Part shown: positions 44,233 to 53,988 of the stretch, in pieces | How the letters are laid out: each line of letters starts with the position of its first letter | Numbering within the stretch: the first letter of the stretch is position 1 | The notes under the pieces: generated by a model | The model's input: only the letters and a program-made list of their open reading frames with translations | Told to the model about the DNA's origin: nothing | Database searches by the model: none | Position numbers and translations under genes: made by a program | DNA from: an uncultured Pelagibacteraceae bacterium | GTDB lineage: Bacteria > Pseudomonadota > Alphaproteobacteria > Pelagibacterales > Pelagibacteraceae | Direction: 5' to 3' | Assembly: GCA_902539165.1 (NCBI GenBank) | Contig: CACBHY010000001.1 | Coordinates: forward strand, 1 to 64,000 | DNA: 64,000 bases

Positions 44233-46305
44233 ATGCCTAAAAAAAAGAAAAAAAAATCTAAAGTAAAAAAAAAATCTTCTAAAAAAGTTAAGAAAAAAAC
44301 TAAAGTAAAAAAGGTTTCAAAAAAAATCAAAAAAAAATCAAAAAGCAAAAAAGAAAATGGCTCATCTCCTCCTGAAATAGTTATAAAAACTAAACCAGAA
44401 TGGGTAAAAGCAAGTTTAGCAAATAAAAGTAAGTACCAACAAAAATATTCACAATCTATCAAAAGTAACGATGATTTTTGGAGAAAAGAAGGAAAAAGAA
44501 TTACTTGGATAAAGCCTTATAAAAAAATCAAAGACGTTAAGTACAGCACTAAAGAAGTAAAAATTAAATGGTATGAAGATGGAACTTTGAATGCTTCAGC
44601 TAACTGTATCGATAGACATTTAAAAGATAAAAAAGATAAAACTGCAATTATTTGGGTTGGCGATGATCCAAAAGATAGTCAAAAAATTACTTATAAACAA
44701 TTACACCAAAAAGTTTCCAAAGCTGCAAATGGTTTAAAAAAACTTGGAATTAAAAAAGGAGATCGAGTTACAATTTATTTAACCATGATCCCAGAGCTTG
44801 CAATTTTAATGTTAGCATGTGTTAGAATTGGAGCAGTCCATTCAATTATATTTGGTGGTTTTTCTGCAGAATCGATTTCGGGAAGAGTAAATGATTGCGA
44901 ATCTGAATATATAATCACTGCTGATGAGGGAGTTAGAGGAGGAAAAACTATTCCATTAAAATATACAACTGATGAAGCTCTAACAAGTTGTCCAAATGTA
45001 AAAAAATGTATTGTGGTTAAACGAACAGGAAATTACATCAATTGGAATGAAGAAAGAGATGTTTGGTATCATGATTTAATTAAAGATGTATCAAGTCATT
45101 GTGAGCCTGAAGAAATGAATGCTGAGGACCCTTTATTTATTTTATATACCTCAGGATCGACTGGTAAACCAAAAGGAGTTCTTCATACTACGGGTGGGTA
45201 TATGGTTTATGCATCTATGACCCATCAATATATTTTTAACTATAAGCCAAAAGATATTTATTGGTGTACTGCCGATATTGGATGGGTAACAGGTCATAGT
45301 TATATTATTTATGGACCCCTTGCTAATGGTGCTACAACAATAATGTTTGAGGGAATTCCTAATTATCCTGACACTTCAAGGTGGTGGCAGATCGTTGATA
45401 AATATAAAGTAAACATCTTCTATACCGCTCCTACAGCAATCAGAGCTTTAATGCGTGAAGGTGATAAACCAGTTAAAAAAACTTCAAGAAAATCAATAAA
45501 ATTACTTGGGACTGTTGGAGAACCAATTAATCCAGAGGCTTGGATGTGGTATTACAAAACAGTTGGGAACTCAAAGTCACCGATTGTAGATACTTGGTGG
45601 CAAACGGAAACAGGTGGAATACTAATAGCCCCTCAAACTGGAGCTATTCCATTAAAACCTGGTTCAGCTACAAAACCGTTCTATGGAATTAAGCCTGTTA
45701 TCGTTGATAAAAACGGCAAAGAGATAAAAGGCGCCGGTGAGGGAAGGCTATGTATTGCTCAATCATGGCCAGGTCAAATGAGAACTGTTTATGGAGACCA
45801 TCAAAGATTTATCGACACTTATTTTTCTCAGTTTAATGGTAAATATTTTACTGGGGATGGCTGTAGAAGAGATAAAGATGGATATTACTGGATCACAGGA
45901 CGAGTTGATGATGTAATTATTGTATCTGGACATAATCTAGGTACCGCTGAGATCGAGAGTGCATTTGTTGCTCATCCAAAAGTTGCTGAAGCAGCTGTAG
46001 TTGGTTATCCACACGATATTAAAGGAAATGGTTTATATTGTTATGTCACTTTAAATGCAGGAGAAACTGAAAATGGAGATCTTGAAAGAGATTTAAAACT
46101 TTGGGTAAGAAAACAAATTGGGCCTCTAGCAACTCCAGACTTAATACACTTTACTCCAGGTCTTCCAAAAACTAGATCGGGTAAAATAATGAGAAGAATT
46201 TTAAGAAAGATAGCTGCAAATGAACATGGACAATTAGGTGACACCACTACTTTGGCTGATCCAAGCGTTGTTGATAGTTTAGTTGATAATAGAAAAAATA
46301 TTTAA
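44233..46305 (+). CDS. acs: acetyl-CoA synthetase with poly-lysine N-terminal extension
   Basis: Acs activates acetate to acetyl-CoA through acetyl-AMP. The 690-residue protein has [19 protein letters not shown] near residue 299, [10 protein letters not shown] near residue 455, [20 protein letters not shown] near residue 540, and the regulatory lysine in [13 protein letters not shown] near residue 640. The normal enzyme begins at about residue 46 ([17 protein letters not shown]). Before it are 43 residues of which 26 are lysine. No better in-frame start exists after the tract. It is followed by a convergent gene; an SSS symporter resembling acetate carriers lies 0.8 kb downstream. Confidence 0.97.
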   Translation: MPKKKKKKSKVKKKSSKKVKKKTKVKKVSKKIKKKSKSKKENGSSPPEIVIKTKPEWVKASLANKSKYQQKYSQSIKSNDDFWRKEGKRITWIKPYKKIKDVKYSTKEVKIKWYEDGTLNASANCIDRHLKDKKDKTAIIWVGDDPKDSQKITYKQLHQKVSKAANGLKKLGIKKGDRVTIYLTMIPELAILMLACVRIGAVHSIIFGGFSAESISGRVNDCESEYIITADEGVRGGKTIPLKYTTDEALTSCPNVKKCIVVKRTGNYINWNEERDVWYHDLIKDVSSHCEPEEMNAEDPLFILYTSGSTGKPKGVLHTTGGYMVYASMTHQYIFNYKPKDIYWCTADIGWVTGHSYIIYGPLANGATTIMFEGIPNYPDTSRWWQIVDKYKVNIFYTAPTAIRALMREGDKPVKKTSRKSIKLLGTVGEPINPEAWMWYYKTVGNSKSPIVDTWWQTETGGILIAPQTGAIPLKPGSATKPFYGIKPVIVDKNGKEIKGAGEGRLCIAQSWPGQMRTVYGDHQRFIDTYFSQFNGKYFTGDGCRRDKDGYYWITGRVDDVIIVSGHNLGTAEIESAFVAHPKVAEAAVVGYPHDIKGNGLYCYVTLNAGETENGDLERDLKLWVRKQIGPLATPDLIHFTPGLPKTRSGKIMRRILRKIAANEHGQLGDTTTLADPSVVDSLVDNRKNI

Positions 46306-46925
46306 AACTGAACTAGGTTCTGAAATTCTTGTTTAATCACATCCCATTTTAATATCATAGAGTTTAGGACAATTTTACGATCTAAAGTTTTTAACTCTTC
46401 AGCAATTGGTGCCCATTTATATAATGAAAGTGCGCTTGGATTAAATGGTAAATCTGTATAGTGGGTATCCCAATTTATATTTAAAAGTCTATGATCAAAA
46501 TCCTTACGAGCTTGATCAATAATATCTAAAGGCATTTTATTTGAAATTTCATCATCTAAAATTTTATTAAAAATCTCTTTTGCCTTATCAGTGTCTTGAA
46601 AATTGAAATTAACCCTCAAATAAGAGAAAGAAAAAAGAGATAAATCTTGAAGTGCAACAGAATAGATATTCCATTTAGCAAGATTAACTGAACCCATAAA
46701 CTTATCATTCTCAAAATGAAGAACATACCGAGTTCCCATTCGAGTTTTTAAATAATTATATAAAGTTACTTGAGTTACCCACGCAGATTTAGTTTGAATA
46801 AAGGTTTCAAGTTCATCTAAATTTTTTATTTTTTTTTTAGGGATGAACGCTTTAAACATTGCGAACAAATATGTCTTAAAATCAGTTGCTGTTAAATCTT
46901 TCCAAGTTAGCTTGTATTTTGACAT
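46302..46925 (-). CDS. hypothetical soluble protein
   Basis: I do not recognise this 207-residue protein. No signal peptide or membrane segment is visible. It is rich in aromatic residues ([53 protein letters not shown]), with several Trp. I prefer the methionine at 46925; an upstream frame start at 46946 adds seven residues (PHTGQI). It converges on acs with a 4-bp overlap and is divergent from the DUF4212/symporter pair, so it may be functionally tied to acetate or carboxylate use, though that is only position. Confidence 0.7.
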   Translation of the reverse strand: MSKYKLTWKDLTATDFKTYLFAMFKAFIPKKKIKNLDELETFIQTKSAWVTQVTLYNYLKTRMGTRYVLHFENDKFMGSVNLAKWNIYSVALQDLSLFSFSYLRVNFNFQDTDKAKEIFNKILDDEISNKMPLDIIDQARKDFDHRLLNINWDTHYTDLPFNPSALSLYKWAPIAEELKTLDRKIVLNSMILKWDVIKQEFQNLVQF

Positions 46926-47059
46926 AATTTGCCCCGTATGTGGCATTTATACCCTAAAAAAGTCAGTAAATAAGTACCTATTATGGGTAAATTTAGGTCT
47001 TTTCAAAACCCTCATAATGGTTATGGTTTTGCCAGTTATAACTAAATAGAGAGGTAAAT

Positions 47060-47320
47060 ATGTCAAATCAAGAAAAACATTGGGAGAAATCCAGAGGTTT
47101 GCTGATGATAACGTTAGCAATCTGGTTTGTATTCTCAATTGGCATCTTCCTTTTTGGAGCTGAAATGAACGAGGTCACTGGACCTTTCGGTTATCCGTGG
47201 ACATATTGGTTTACATGTCAGGGATCTCTTGGAGCATTTGTAATCCTTATTTTCTGGTTTGCGAATAGACAAGAAAAGATCGACGAAGAGTTCGGCTTTA
47301 GCGAAAGAGAGGATGAATAA
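47060..47320 (+). CDS. DUF4212 small subunit of a sodium:solute symporter
   Basis: The 86-residue protein has two hydrophobic segments with the DUF4212 pattern: HWEKSRGLLMITLAIWFVFS, then FGYPWTYWFTCQGSLGAFV, and a charged tail (ANRQEKIDEEFGFSERED). DUF4212 proteins accompany one subfamily of SSS transporters. An AGAGAGGT ribosome site lies 7 bp before the ATG. Its TAA overlaps the symporter ATG by one base. Confidence 0.94.
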   Translation: MSNQEKHWEKSRGLLMITLAIWFVFSIGIFLFGAEMNEVTGPFGYPWTYWFTCQGSLGAFVILIFWFANRQEKIDEEFGFSEREDE

Positions 47321-49131
47321 TGAAAAGTACTAATTTCATTGATAACTTGCCTAAAGTTTATGGAATATATACCGGAGGGTTTATAGGTTTCATAATTTTA
47401 ATGGCAATTGCAGAACAGATGGGTATGACTGCAAAGGCGATCGGTATCGCTTTTGTGGCATTTACTGTATTCATCTATGCATTAATCGGTTGGCTATCAC
47501 GAACAGCGCAAGCGGATGCATATTACGTAGCTGGAAGACAGGTACCAACAGTATTCAACGGAATGGCCACGGCAGCAGACTGGATGTCTGGTGCTTCATT
47601 CGTTGCAATGGCTGGAGGTATTTACTTTAAAGGTTACGGTTATATGGCTCTACTTGTAGGTTGGACTGGTGGTTACGTGTTAGTTGCATCTTTATTAGCA
47701 CCTTACTTAAGAAAATTTGGCTGTTACACAGTTCCAGATTTTATAGGTACAAGATACGGTGGTAATTTAGCTAGGTTTAGTGCGGTAGTAGTTTTAACCG
47801 TTGCTTCATTTACTTATGTAACAGCACAAATTAACGCTACAGGTACTATTGCATCTGTTGCACTTGATATCCCATTCCAATACGCAGTTTATATTGGACT
47901 AATAAGTATTTTATTATGTTCAATGTTAGGTGGTATGAGAGGGGTAACTTGGACACAGGTTGCACAATATATCGTACTAATTATAGCTTACTTGCTTCCA
48001 GTATTCTGGATCAGTAACAAAATGGGTGCAGGTTTCTTCCCGCACTTTATGTTAGCTGATGAAGTAGCTAGAATTGGTGAGTTAGAATCTCAGTTTGGGT
48101 TTGTTAAAAACTCTGCTGCTGATTTAGCAACGGTACCTAAAGGCTTAGCAGGAATAACTAAAGCTCACTCTGCAGTTAACGCAACACCTTGGGCATTTAT
48201 TTCATTAGCATTGGCGATGATGATGGGAACAGCATCATTACCTCACGTGATGATGAGATACTTTACTACTCCAAGTGTAAAAGCAGCTAGAAAATCAGTA
48301 GGTTGGTCACTATTCTTTATCTTCCTACTTTATTCTTCTGCTCCAATGTTAGCTACACTATCTAAGTTGTCATTGATTGATCCGAATTTATCAACTGGTA
48401 TTATCGGTAAATCAATTGCAGAAGTTCAAGCGATAGATTGGTATCAAAACTGGAACCAAGCAAACTTAATGTTTATCAGCGACTTTAACGGAAATGGAAC
48501 TGTTGAATTAAACGAGTTCTTCATGGGTGGTAAAGCCGTTGTATTAGCAACACCAGAGATAGCTGGATTACCTTACGTAATCTCAGGTCTGGTTGCCGCT
48601 GGAGGTATGGCAGCTGCCATGTCAACAGCCGATGGTTTGATTCTAGCAATTGCAAACGCTATATCACATGATGTTTACTATAAGATCATTGATCCAAAAG
48701 CGGAAACTGCAAAACGACTAGTTGTTGCAAGGGTATTACTTGTAGTAATTGGTTTTGCTGGAGCAACGATTGCGGCAATGGAGATCCAGGGTATCTTAGG
48801 TTCGGTTATCTGGGCATTTGACTTTGCGATGTCTGGATTGTTCTTCCCACTTGTACTTGGTGTATGGTGGAAGAGAGCTAACAGACAAGGTGCTATTGCT
48901 GGTATGTTAGGAGGTCTAGCTGCTGGTACTTGGTACTTAGTTTGGGTACGAACTGGTGGAAGTGGATTCTTAGGAATTACTCAATTAACATTTGGTATCT
49001 TCGGATCAGCTGTTAGTTTGGTTGCGATGGTGGTTGTGAGTTTAATGACTCAAGAGCCAGACAAAGCAACTCAAAAAATGGTTGATGAAGTACGTGTACC
49101 AAGTGGTAAAACAATTCTTGGAAAACAGTAA
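47320..49131 (+). CDS. sodium:solute symporter (SSS family, DUF4212-linked)
   Basis: The 603-residue protein has about 13-14 membrane segments. ADAYYVAGRQVPTVFNGMATA near residue 66, ADWMSGASFVAMAGG and SGLVAAGGMAAAMSTADGLI near residue 420 are SSS signatures shared with ActP-like carriers. A loop near residue 390 contains DFNGNGTVELNEF, which reads like an EF-hand calcium loop. Carboxylates such as acetate are likely substrates by family and by nearness to acs, but this is inference. Codons are more GC-rich than in neighbours, as expected for a highly expressed transporter. A good terminator follows. Confidence 0.95.
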   Translation: MKSTNFIDNLPKVYGIYTGGFIGFIILMAIAEQMGMTAKAIGIAFVAFTVFIYALIGWLSRTAQADAYYVAGRQVPTVFNGMATAADWMSGASFVAMAGGIYFKGYGYMALLVGWTGGYVLVASLLAPYLRKFGCYTVPDFIGTRYGGNLARFSAVVVLTVASFTYVTAQINATGTIASVALDIPFQYAVYIGLISILLCSMLGGMRGVTWTQVAQYIVLIIAYLLPVFWISNKMGAGFFPHFMLADEVARIGELESQFGFVKNSAADLATVPKGLAGITKAHSAVNATPWAFISLALAMMMGTASLPHVMMRYFTTPSVKAARKSVGWSLFFIFLLYSSAPMLATLSKLSLIDPNLSTGIIGKSIAEVQAIDWYQNWNQANLMFISDFNGNGTVELNEFFMGGKAVVLATPEIAGLPYVISGLVAAGGMAAAMSTADGLILAIANAISHDVYYKIIDPKAETAKRLVVARVLLVVIGFAGATIAAMEIQGILGSVIWAFDFAMSGLFFPLVLGVWWKRANRQGAIAGMLGGLAAGTWYLVWVRTGGSGFLGITQLTFGIFGSAVSLVAMVVVSLMTQEPDKATQKMVDEVRVPSGKTILGKQ

Positions 49132-49142
49132 ATAAACTTTAT

Positions 49143-49175
49143 AAGGGGCGATTAATTTCGCCCCTTTTCTTTCTT
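49143..49175 (+). terminator. intrinsic terminator after the symporter
   Basis: AAGGGGCGA (49143-49151) pairs with TCGCCCCTT (49158-49166) around a 6-base loop, followed by a T/C-rich tail (TTCTTTCTTTTC). It ends the DUF4212-symporter transcript 11 bp after the stop codon. Confidence 0.9.
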
Positions 49176-49199
49176 TTCATTTTCAAATATAAATCTTAA

Positions 49200-49556
49200 A
49201 TGTCAGCAAACTTTCATCCGTTTATATATTTTATTGATTATTTTTTTGGGATAATCATGTGGACATTAATCGGCCGAGTTGCAATGAACATCTTTCAAAG
49301 AGAAGACTCTGAATTCTTTTTTATGAAGGTCTTTGTTAAATATACAAATCCTTTAATAAGGCTATTTAAACCAATTACTCCATCATTTATTATAGGTCCT
49401 TTAGTGCCCTTATATGTAGCTTGGTTTTTTTACATGATTAGATTTTATTTAATGCCTTGGATCTTGGGCTATTCTGTTATGGGTATGCTGTCATTTCCTC
49501 TCGAAAGTGAAATATCGAGACAAATTTATCAATTTTTTAATTCAATTAAATTTTAA
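49200..49556 (+). CDS. YggT-like membrane protein
   Basis: The 118-residue protein has about three hydrophobic segments and a central VKYTNPLIRLFKPITPSFI that resembles the DPILxPxRRxIP motif of YggT proteins. Unlike the canonical YggT at 39682 it has a longer ending. It lies 28 bp upstream of rpe on the same strand. Function is unknown; the family link is moderate. Confidence 0.7.
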   Translation: MSANFHPFIYFIDYFFGIIMWTLIGRVAMNIFQREDSEFFFMKVFVKYTNPLIRLFKPITPSFIIGPLVPLYVAWFFYMIRFYLMPWILGYSVMGMLSFPLESEISRQIYQFFNSIKF

Positions 49557-49584
49557 AAATTGATACTAGTAAACCTAGCTATCA

Positions 49585-50244
49585 ATGAAAAATATACAAA
49601 TTTCACCGTCAATTTTATCTGCTGATTTTAGTCAATTAGGTACTGAAATTAAAAGATTAGAGGAAGGTGGTGCTGATATGATCCATGTGGATGTCATGGA
49701 TGGCCATTTTGTTCCAAATCTAACTATTGGTCCCCCAGTTATTAAAGCCCTACGAAAGCACTGCTCTTTAAAGTTTGATGTACACTTGATGATTTCACCG
49801 GTGCATAAATACATAGAAGCGTATGCAGACGCCGGAGCAGATATCATTACAATTCACCCAGAAGCCACTCAAAACTTGGAAGAATCAATTAAAACGATTA
49901 AAGATTTAAAAAAGAAGGTCGGAGTTTCTCTTAATCCAGAGTCGAAAATTGAACTAATTGATGAATTTTTAGATAAAATAGATTTGGTTTTAATCATGAG
50001 TGTTAATCCAGGTTTTGGAGGTCAAAAATTTATGCCAGAGGTTCTAGACAAAATTAAACAACTTAAAAAAATTCAACAAGAAAAAAATTTGAACTTTGAT
50101 ATTGAAATAGATGGTGGAATAAATTTTGAAAATTGCAAAATTGCTATTGATGCTGGAGCAAATATTCTTGTTTCAGGAACAACTGTATTCAAAAGTAATG
50201 ATGGAGATATAAAAAAGAATATTGATTTATTGAAACTAAAATAA
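49585..50244 (+). CDS. rpe: ribulose-phosphate 3-epimerase
   Basis: Rpe interconverts ribulose 5-phosphate and xylulose 5-phosphate. The 219-residue TIM barrel has ISPSILSADFSQLG at the start, MIHVDVMDGHFVPNLTIGP near residue 33 with metal ligands, FDVHLMISP near residue 64, IMSVNPGFGGQKFMP near residue 137 and EIDGGINFEN near residue 173. It is followed after 4 bp by the heparinase-like gene and then purH, an order seen across alphaproteobacteria. Confidence 0.98.
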   Translation: MKNIQISPSILSADFSQLGTEIKRLEEGGADMIHVDVMDGHFVPNLTIGPPVIKALRKHCSLKFDVHLMISPVHKYIEAYADAGADIITIHPEATQNLEESIKTIKDLKKKVGVSLNPESKIELIDEFLDKIDLVLIMSVNPGFGGQKFMPEVLDKIKQLKKIQQEKNLNFDIEIDGGINFENCKIAIDAGANILVSGTTVFKSNDGDIKKNIDLLKLK

Positions 50245-50248
50245 GTTA

Positions 50249-51874
50249 ATGAATAATGCAAACTCCTTAGGTTTTTTTGGCCAATTTTATTTTGGTTTAA
50301 AAGATAATTTTAAAAAAATTTATCAAAATTCCAATTTTTACGAAAAAAAAATTTCAAAAACTTTTGATAATAATTTTCAATACAAACCAAGTCCCTACCT
50401 CCTCTCTTCAATTATAAAATATCAAAATAAAAAATATAGAATTGAAGATTTTGCTGTTGAATCTATTTGGCAAAACAAAATTGGTGCTAAAGATTATGAA
50501 AAATTAAATAATTTTTTTTGGTTTTTCAGCCTTGATTTAAAATCCTCAAAAGAAACTACACAGTCAGTCATTAAAAATTGGGTAAAAGAAAATGGCAAAT
50601 ATAATAAAGATAGTTGGGAATTTGATTTAACTGCTAAAAGAATAATTGCGTGGCTGTCCAATCACCAACTCACCTATCAAGATGGTGATAAGGAATATCG
50701 TTTAATGTTCGATCACATGATTCAAAAACAAACTAATCATTTACTAAGTGAAATTGGATCCTCAAATACATTTGAAAATAAATTAATTGGTTGTTCTGCA
50801 ATAATTTTAACTGGGTTAGCTTATAAAAGTGAAAAAAACTATCTTGATAGCGGATTAGGTATTTTAAAAAATATAATTAAATCCTCAATTGACAATCAGG
50901 GATTTACAAAATCGAGAAATATTAAACAATTAATTTTTTATCTAAAATATTTTATCATAATAAGAGAGTGGTTTAAAGAATCTCAAAATGTCATTCCAGA
51001 ATATATAGATGAAACAATATTTTATTTAGGGTCAAGCTACGCATTTATCTGGAAAAATATTGGTACTGATGTTTTCTTTAATGGTAATTACCATTCAGAA
51101 AATAAGGATTTTGATCAATACTTAAAAAGATTTAGTTATAATTTCAAAAATGAAGTGAAAGAACTTGGTGGATACGCCATTCTAAAAAATAAAAAAATTA
51201 TTTTAGTGATGGATGTGGGTTCAAGCCCAAGCAAAAACTATTCAATAGATTATCAATACGGCGCTCTATCTTTTGAAATATTCTCAAATCAAAAAAGATT
51301 AATAACCAATGCAGGATATTTCTCGAATAAAAATAATAAATTAAATAAACTGTCTAAAAGTACGGCACTTCATAGTACCTTGATCATCGAAGATTTTTCA
51401 TCATGCTCTTCCAAAAAAACGAATGATAATATTTTGGTTGAAAAAGGACTTAAGGTTTCAAAAAAGAGTATTGTAAGTGAAAAAAATTATTGGAAAATTT
51501 CTGGCTCACATGATGGATATTTACAAAAATTTGGAACAATTCATGAGAGAGAAATTGAATTTTATCCAGAACAAAATAAATTTATTGGATCCGATAAAAT
51601 TTTAAGAAAAAATCCTAATAAAGAGATAAAATTTGATATTAGATTTCATCTTGATCCGAATTCTAAAGTAATGAAAACTCAAGACAATAAATCTATACTC
51701 ATTGAATTAGGAGATGAAGGTTGGAGATTCAGTTGTGATAAATTTGATATAAATATTGATAATAGCCTATATTTCGGTAATAAAAATTCATACAAAGATA
51801 ATCTAAATATTTTTATTTCTGGAATGAACAAGGAAAATGAGCAAATTATAAAATGGGAAATAATTAAATTATAA
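50249..51874 (+). CDS. heparinase II/III-like protein
   Basis: The 541-residue protein has an N-terminal alpha-helical toroid part (residues about 90-260, with WEFDLTAKRIIAWLSNH and LLSEIGSSNTFENKLIGCSA) and a C-terminal beta-rich part (HSTLIIEDFSSCS, ISGSHDGYLQKFGTIHEREI) typical of the heparinase II/III family. No signal peptide is evident. Alphaproteobacterial homologues encoded between rpe and purH have unknown substrates; a role on an acidic polysaccharide is only suggested by family. The stop overlaps the purH start by one base. Confidence 0.88.
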   Translation: MNNANSLGFFGQFYFGLKDNFKKIYQNSNFYEKKISKTFDNNFQYKPSPYLLSSIIKYQNKKYRIEDFAVESIWQNKIGAKDYEKLNNFFWFFSLDLKSSKETTQSVIKNWVKENGKYNKDSWEFDLTAKRIIAWLSNHQLTYQDGDKEYRLMFDHMIQKQTNHLLSEIGSSNTFENKLIGCSAIILTGLAYKSEKNYLDSGLGILKNIIKSSIDNQGFTKSRNIKQLIFYLKYFIIIREWFKESQNVIPEYIDETIFYLGSSYAFIWKNIGTDVFFNGNYHSENKDFDQYLKRFSYNFKNEVKELGGYAILKNKKIILVMDVGSSPSKNYSIDYQYGALSFEIFSNQKRLITNAGYFSNKNNKLNKLSKSTALHSTLIIEDFSSCSSKKTNDNILVEKGLKVSKKSIVSEKNYWKISGSHDGYLQKFGTIHEREIEFYPEQNKFIGSDKILRKNPNKEIKFDIRFHLDPNSKVMKTQDNKSILIELGDEGWRFSCDKFDINIDNSLYFGNKNSYKDNLNIFISGMNKENEQIIKWEIIKL

Positions 51875-53406
51875 TGAAAATAAAAACGGCTCTTATTTCT
51901 GTATCAGATAAAAAAAACCTAAGACCTCTTTTAAATATATTAAAAAAAAATAAAATTAAAATTATAAGTTCCGGTGGTACTTATAAAGAAATTAAAAAAT
52001 TAAAATTTAGTTGTATTGAGGTTTCAGAATTTACTAACTCACCAGAAATTTTGGAAGGAAGAGTTAAAACTCTTCACCCTAAAATTCATGCAGGAATTTT
52101 AAATAAAAGAAATAGTAAATTACACTTAAAAGACTTAAGAGTTAATAATTTTGAAAATATAGATTTGGTTATCGTAAATTTTTATCCGTTTGAGAAAACA
52201 CTTAACAATACCACCAATCATAATAAAATAATTGAAAATATCGATGTTGGAGGCCCTACCATGGTCAGATCTGCTGCAAAAAATTACAAGGATGTAACAG
52301 TAATTACGTCATCAGAACAGTATTCTGAATTAATAGATGAGCTAAATAAATTTAAAGGATCTACCTCTTTAGACTTTAGGAAAAGACTATCGAGAATTGC
52401 TTTTACTGAAACAGCATATTACGACTCAGTAATTTCGGATTATTTTAATAAAATAACTCATACAATTTTTCCAAAAAAAAAAATTTTGCATGGAAATTTA
52501 ATTGAAACACTCAGGTATGGTGAAAATCCTCACCAAGAAAGTGGGATTTATTCAAGAAAATCAGAAATGGATATCCAACAAATTCATGGAAAGCAGCTTA
52601 GTTATAATAATTATAATGATATTTTTGCAGCATTAACAATTTCAAAATCACTTCCCAAAAATACTGGAACAGTAATTGTAAAACATGCAAATCCTTGTGG
52701 AGTTTCGATTAAAAAGAACCACCTTGAAAGCTATAAATCAGCTTTTGCATGTGATCCTGTCAGTGCTTTTGGGGGGATAGTTTCTTGTAATTTTAAGATA
52801 ACTAAACTTTTAGCTCTTGAATTAAGTAAGCTGTTTATTGAAGTAATTATAGCTAATAACTTTGATTCTAACGCTTTAAAGATACTGAAGAAAAAGAAAA
52901 ATTTAAGATTAATAGACGCTTCAAATTACAAGGTTAATGATGGTTTAAAACATGTATCACTTAATCACGAAATATTAATACAATCAGAAGATCTAAAAAA
53001 ATTCACTTCAAAAAATTTAAAAATTGTATCAAAACGAAAACCAACTTCAAAAGAATTAAAGAATCTAATTTTTGCATTTAATGTTTGCCGGTATGTTAAA
53101 TCTAATGCGATAGTTCTTGCTGCAAATGAGACTACCGCTGGTATTGGTTCTGGGCAACCAAGCAGATTAGATAGCTGCAAAATAGCAATAGATAAAATGA
53201 AAAAATTTACAAATATAAATGAAGATTTGGTTGCAGCCTCAGATGCGTTTTTTCCATTTGTTGATGGTATAGAAAAGTTAGTACAGTCAGGTGTTCAAGC
53301 GGTGATCCAACCATCAGGATCAATAAGAGATAAAGAAATAATTAAATTTGCGAACGAAACTGATACAGTATTAGTTTTTTCAAAAACTAGACACTTTAGG
53401 CATTAG
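51874..53406 (+). CDS. purH: bifunctional AICAR transformylase/IMP cyclohydrolase
   Basis: PurH carries out the last two steps of IMP synthesis. In the 510-residue protein the cyclohydrolase domain comes first (ISSGGTYKEIKKL, EGRVKTLHPKIHAGIL near residue 63, NIDVGGPTMVRSAAKN near residue 123), then the transformylase domain (LRYGENPHQES near residue 213, VKHANPCGVSI near residue 268, GIGSGQPSRLDS near residue 423, FFPFVDGIEKLVQSGVQAV). Normal length. It ends tail to tail with the pterin dehydratase, overlapping by 11 bp. Confidence 0.98.
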   Translation: MKIKTALISVSDKKNLRPLLNILKKNKIKIISSGGTYKEIKKLKFSCIEVSEFTNSPEILEGRVKTLHPKIHAGILNKRNSKLHLKDLRVNNFENIDLVIVNFYPFEKTLNNTTNHNKIIENIDVGGPTMVRSAAKNYKDVTVITSSEQYSELIDELNKFKGSTSLDFRKRLSRIAFTETAYYDSVISDYFNKITHTIFPKKKILHGNLIETLRYGENPHQESGIYSRKSEMDIQQIHGKQLSYNNYNDIFAALTISKSLPKNTGTVIVKHANPCGVSIKKNHLESYKSAFACDPVSAFGGIVSCNFKITKLLALELSKLFIEVIIANNFDSNALKILKKKKNLRLIDASNYKVNDGLKHVSLNHEILIQSEDLKKFTSKNLKIVSKRKPTSKELKNLIFAFNVCRYVKSNAIVLAANETTAGIGSGQPSRLDSCKIAIDKMKKFTNINEDLVAASDAFFPFVDGIEKLVQSGVQAVIQPSGSIRDKEIIKFANETDTVLVFSKTRHFRH

Positions 53407-53740
53407 TTATTTTATCTATTTTTGCAGCTAAAATAAAATCATTTTCAGAAAGACCTTTTATAGCGTGAGTGGTAACTTTAATTTCAGCATAGCCCCAACC
53501 AAAAGAGATATCAGGATGATGTCCTTCATCCTCAGATATTTTACCAACTTCATTTACAAAATCTTGGCTTTTCAAAAAATTTTCAAACTCGAATTTTTTT
53601 GATAAAAAGAATATTTCATCTTTACCTTTAGTAATATCCCATCCATCTACTTTTTTTTGGTATTTGTGAATTTCAGATACATCAAAAGGCAAAACTCCAC
53701 CTTCGCATGGCATACATTTTTTATTTAATAAATCACTCAT
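53396..53740 (-). CDS. phhB: pterin-4a-carbinolamine dehydratase
   Basis: The 114-residue protein is of the PCD/DCoH family, recycling the 4a-hydroxy pterin formed by aromatic amino acid hydroxylases. The signature EDEGHHPDISFGWGYAEIKV near residue 69 with the paired histidines and WTHxxxGLT-like ending (THAIKGLSENDF) is present. N-terminal CMPCEGG is usual for bacterial members. It is 10 bp downstream of the tRNA-Gly gene on the same strand and probably shares its transcript. Confidence 0.93.
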   Translation of the reverse strand: MSDLLNKKCMPCEGGVLPFDVSEIHKYQKKVDGWDITKGKDEIFFLSKKFEFENFLKSQDFVNEVGKISEDEGHHPDISFGWGYAEIKVTTHAIKGLSENDFILAAKIDKITNA

Positions 53741-53750
53741 AATTCAAATT

Positions 53751-53825
53751 TGGAGCGGGCAAAGGGGGTCGAACCCTCGACCTTCTCGTTGGCAACGAGA
53801 CGCTCTACCACTGAGCTATGCCCGC
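53751..53825 (-). tRNA. tRNA-Gly (anticodon GCC)
   Basis: The minus strand reads GCGGGCA for the 5' acceptor strand, the D arm TAGCTCAGTGGTAGAGC, an anticodon arm CTCGT-TGCCAAC-GAG with GCC anticodon, a variable loop, the T arm with GGTTCGACC, TGCCCGC to close the acceptor, discriminator T and encoded CCA. All stems pair. The gene is complete at 75 nt. A degenerate 43-bp copy of its 5' part lies 1.65 kb away in the same orientation. Confidence 0.97.
53779..53821 (-). repeat. 43-bp direct repeat, intact-tRNA copy
   Basis: This part of tRNA-Gly(GCC), from the 5' acceptor strand through the anticodon arm, is repeated at 55431-55473 with 41 of 43 positions identical. The pair brackets the beta-propeller gene and looks like an old attachment-site duplication. 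Confidence 0.85.
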
Positions 53826-53898
53826 TTGTTAAAAAACTATTATAGATAGCGGTTTTTAGAAATGCAAGTATTAGTTAAATTATAAAAATTTATCACCA

Positions 53899-53923
53899 AG
53901 TGTGTCGTGAGTGTGTCGAAATT
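53899..53923 (+). repeat. 25-bp direct repeat, left copy
   Basis: AGTGTG-C-TGAGT-TGTCG followed by AAATT, matched at 55360-55384 with 3 differences. The unit itself holds two GTGTC-type half-sites (TGTGTCG TGAG TGTGTCG), like arm-type sites bound by tyrosine recombinases. It lies 74 bp from the tRNA gene in the otherwise blank gap 53826-53952. Confidence 0.7.
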
Positions 53924-53952
53924 TTTTTAAAACTTTAACATGAAAGTTTATG

Positions 53953-53972
53953 GTGGGGGCTAACGCCCCCAC
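53953..53972 (-). terminator. hairpin after the beta-propeller gene
   Basis: GTGGGGGC (53953-53960) and GCCCCCAC (53965-53972) form a perfect 8-bp stem with a 4-base loop, 17 bp downstream of the gene stop on the minus strand. The following bases lack a solid T run at once, so efficiency as an intrinsic terminator is uncertain. Confidence 0.65.
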
Positions 53973-53988
53973 AAGCTTAATTTAGTTA

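Noticed and set aside
44229..44462. Phe-rich frame on the minus strand
   Set aside because: It is the antisense of the lysine-rich start of acs.
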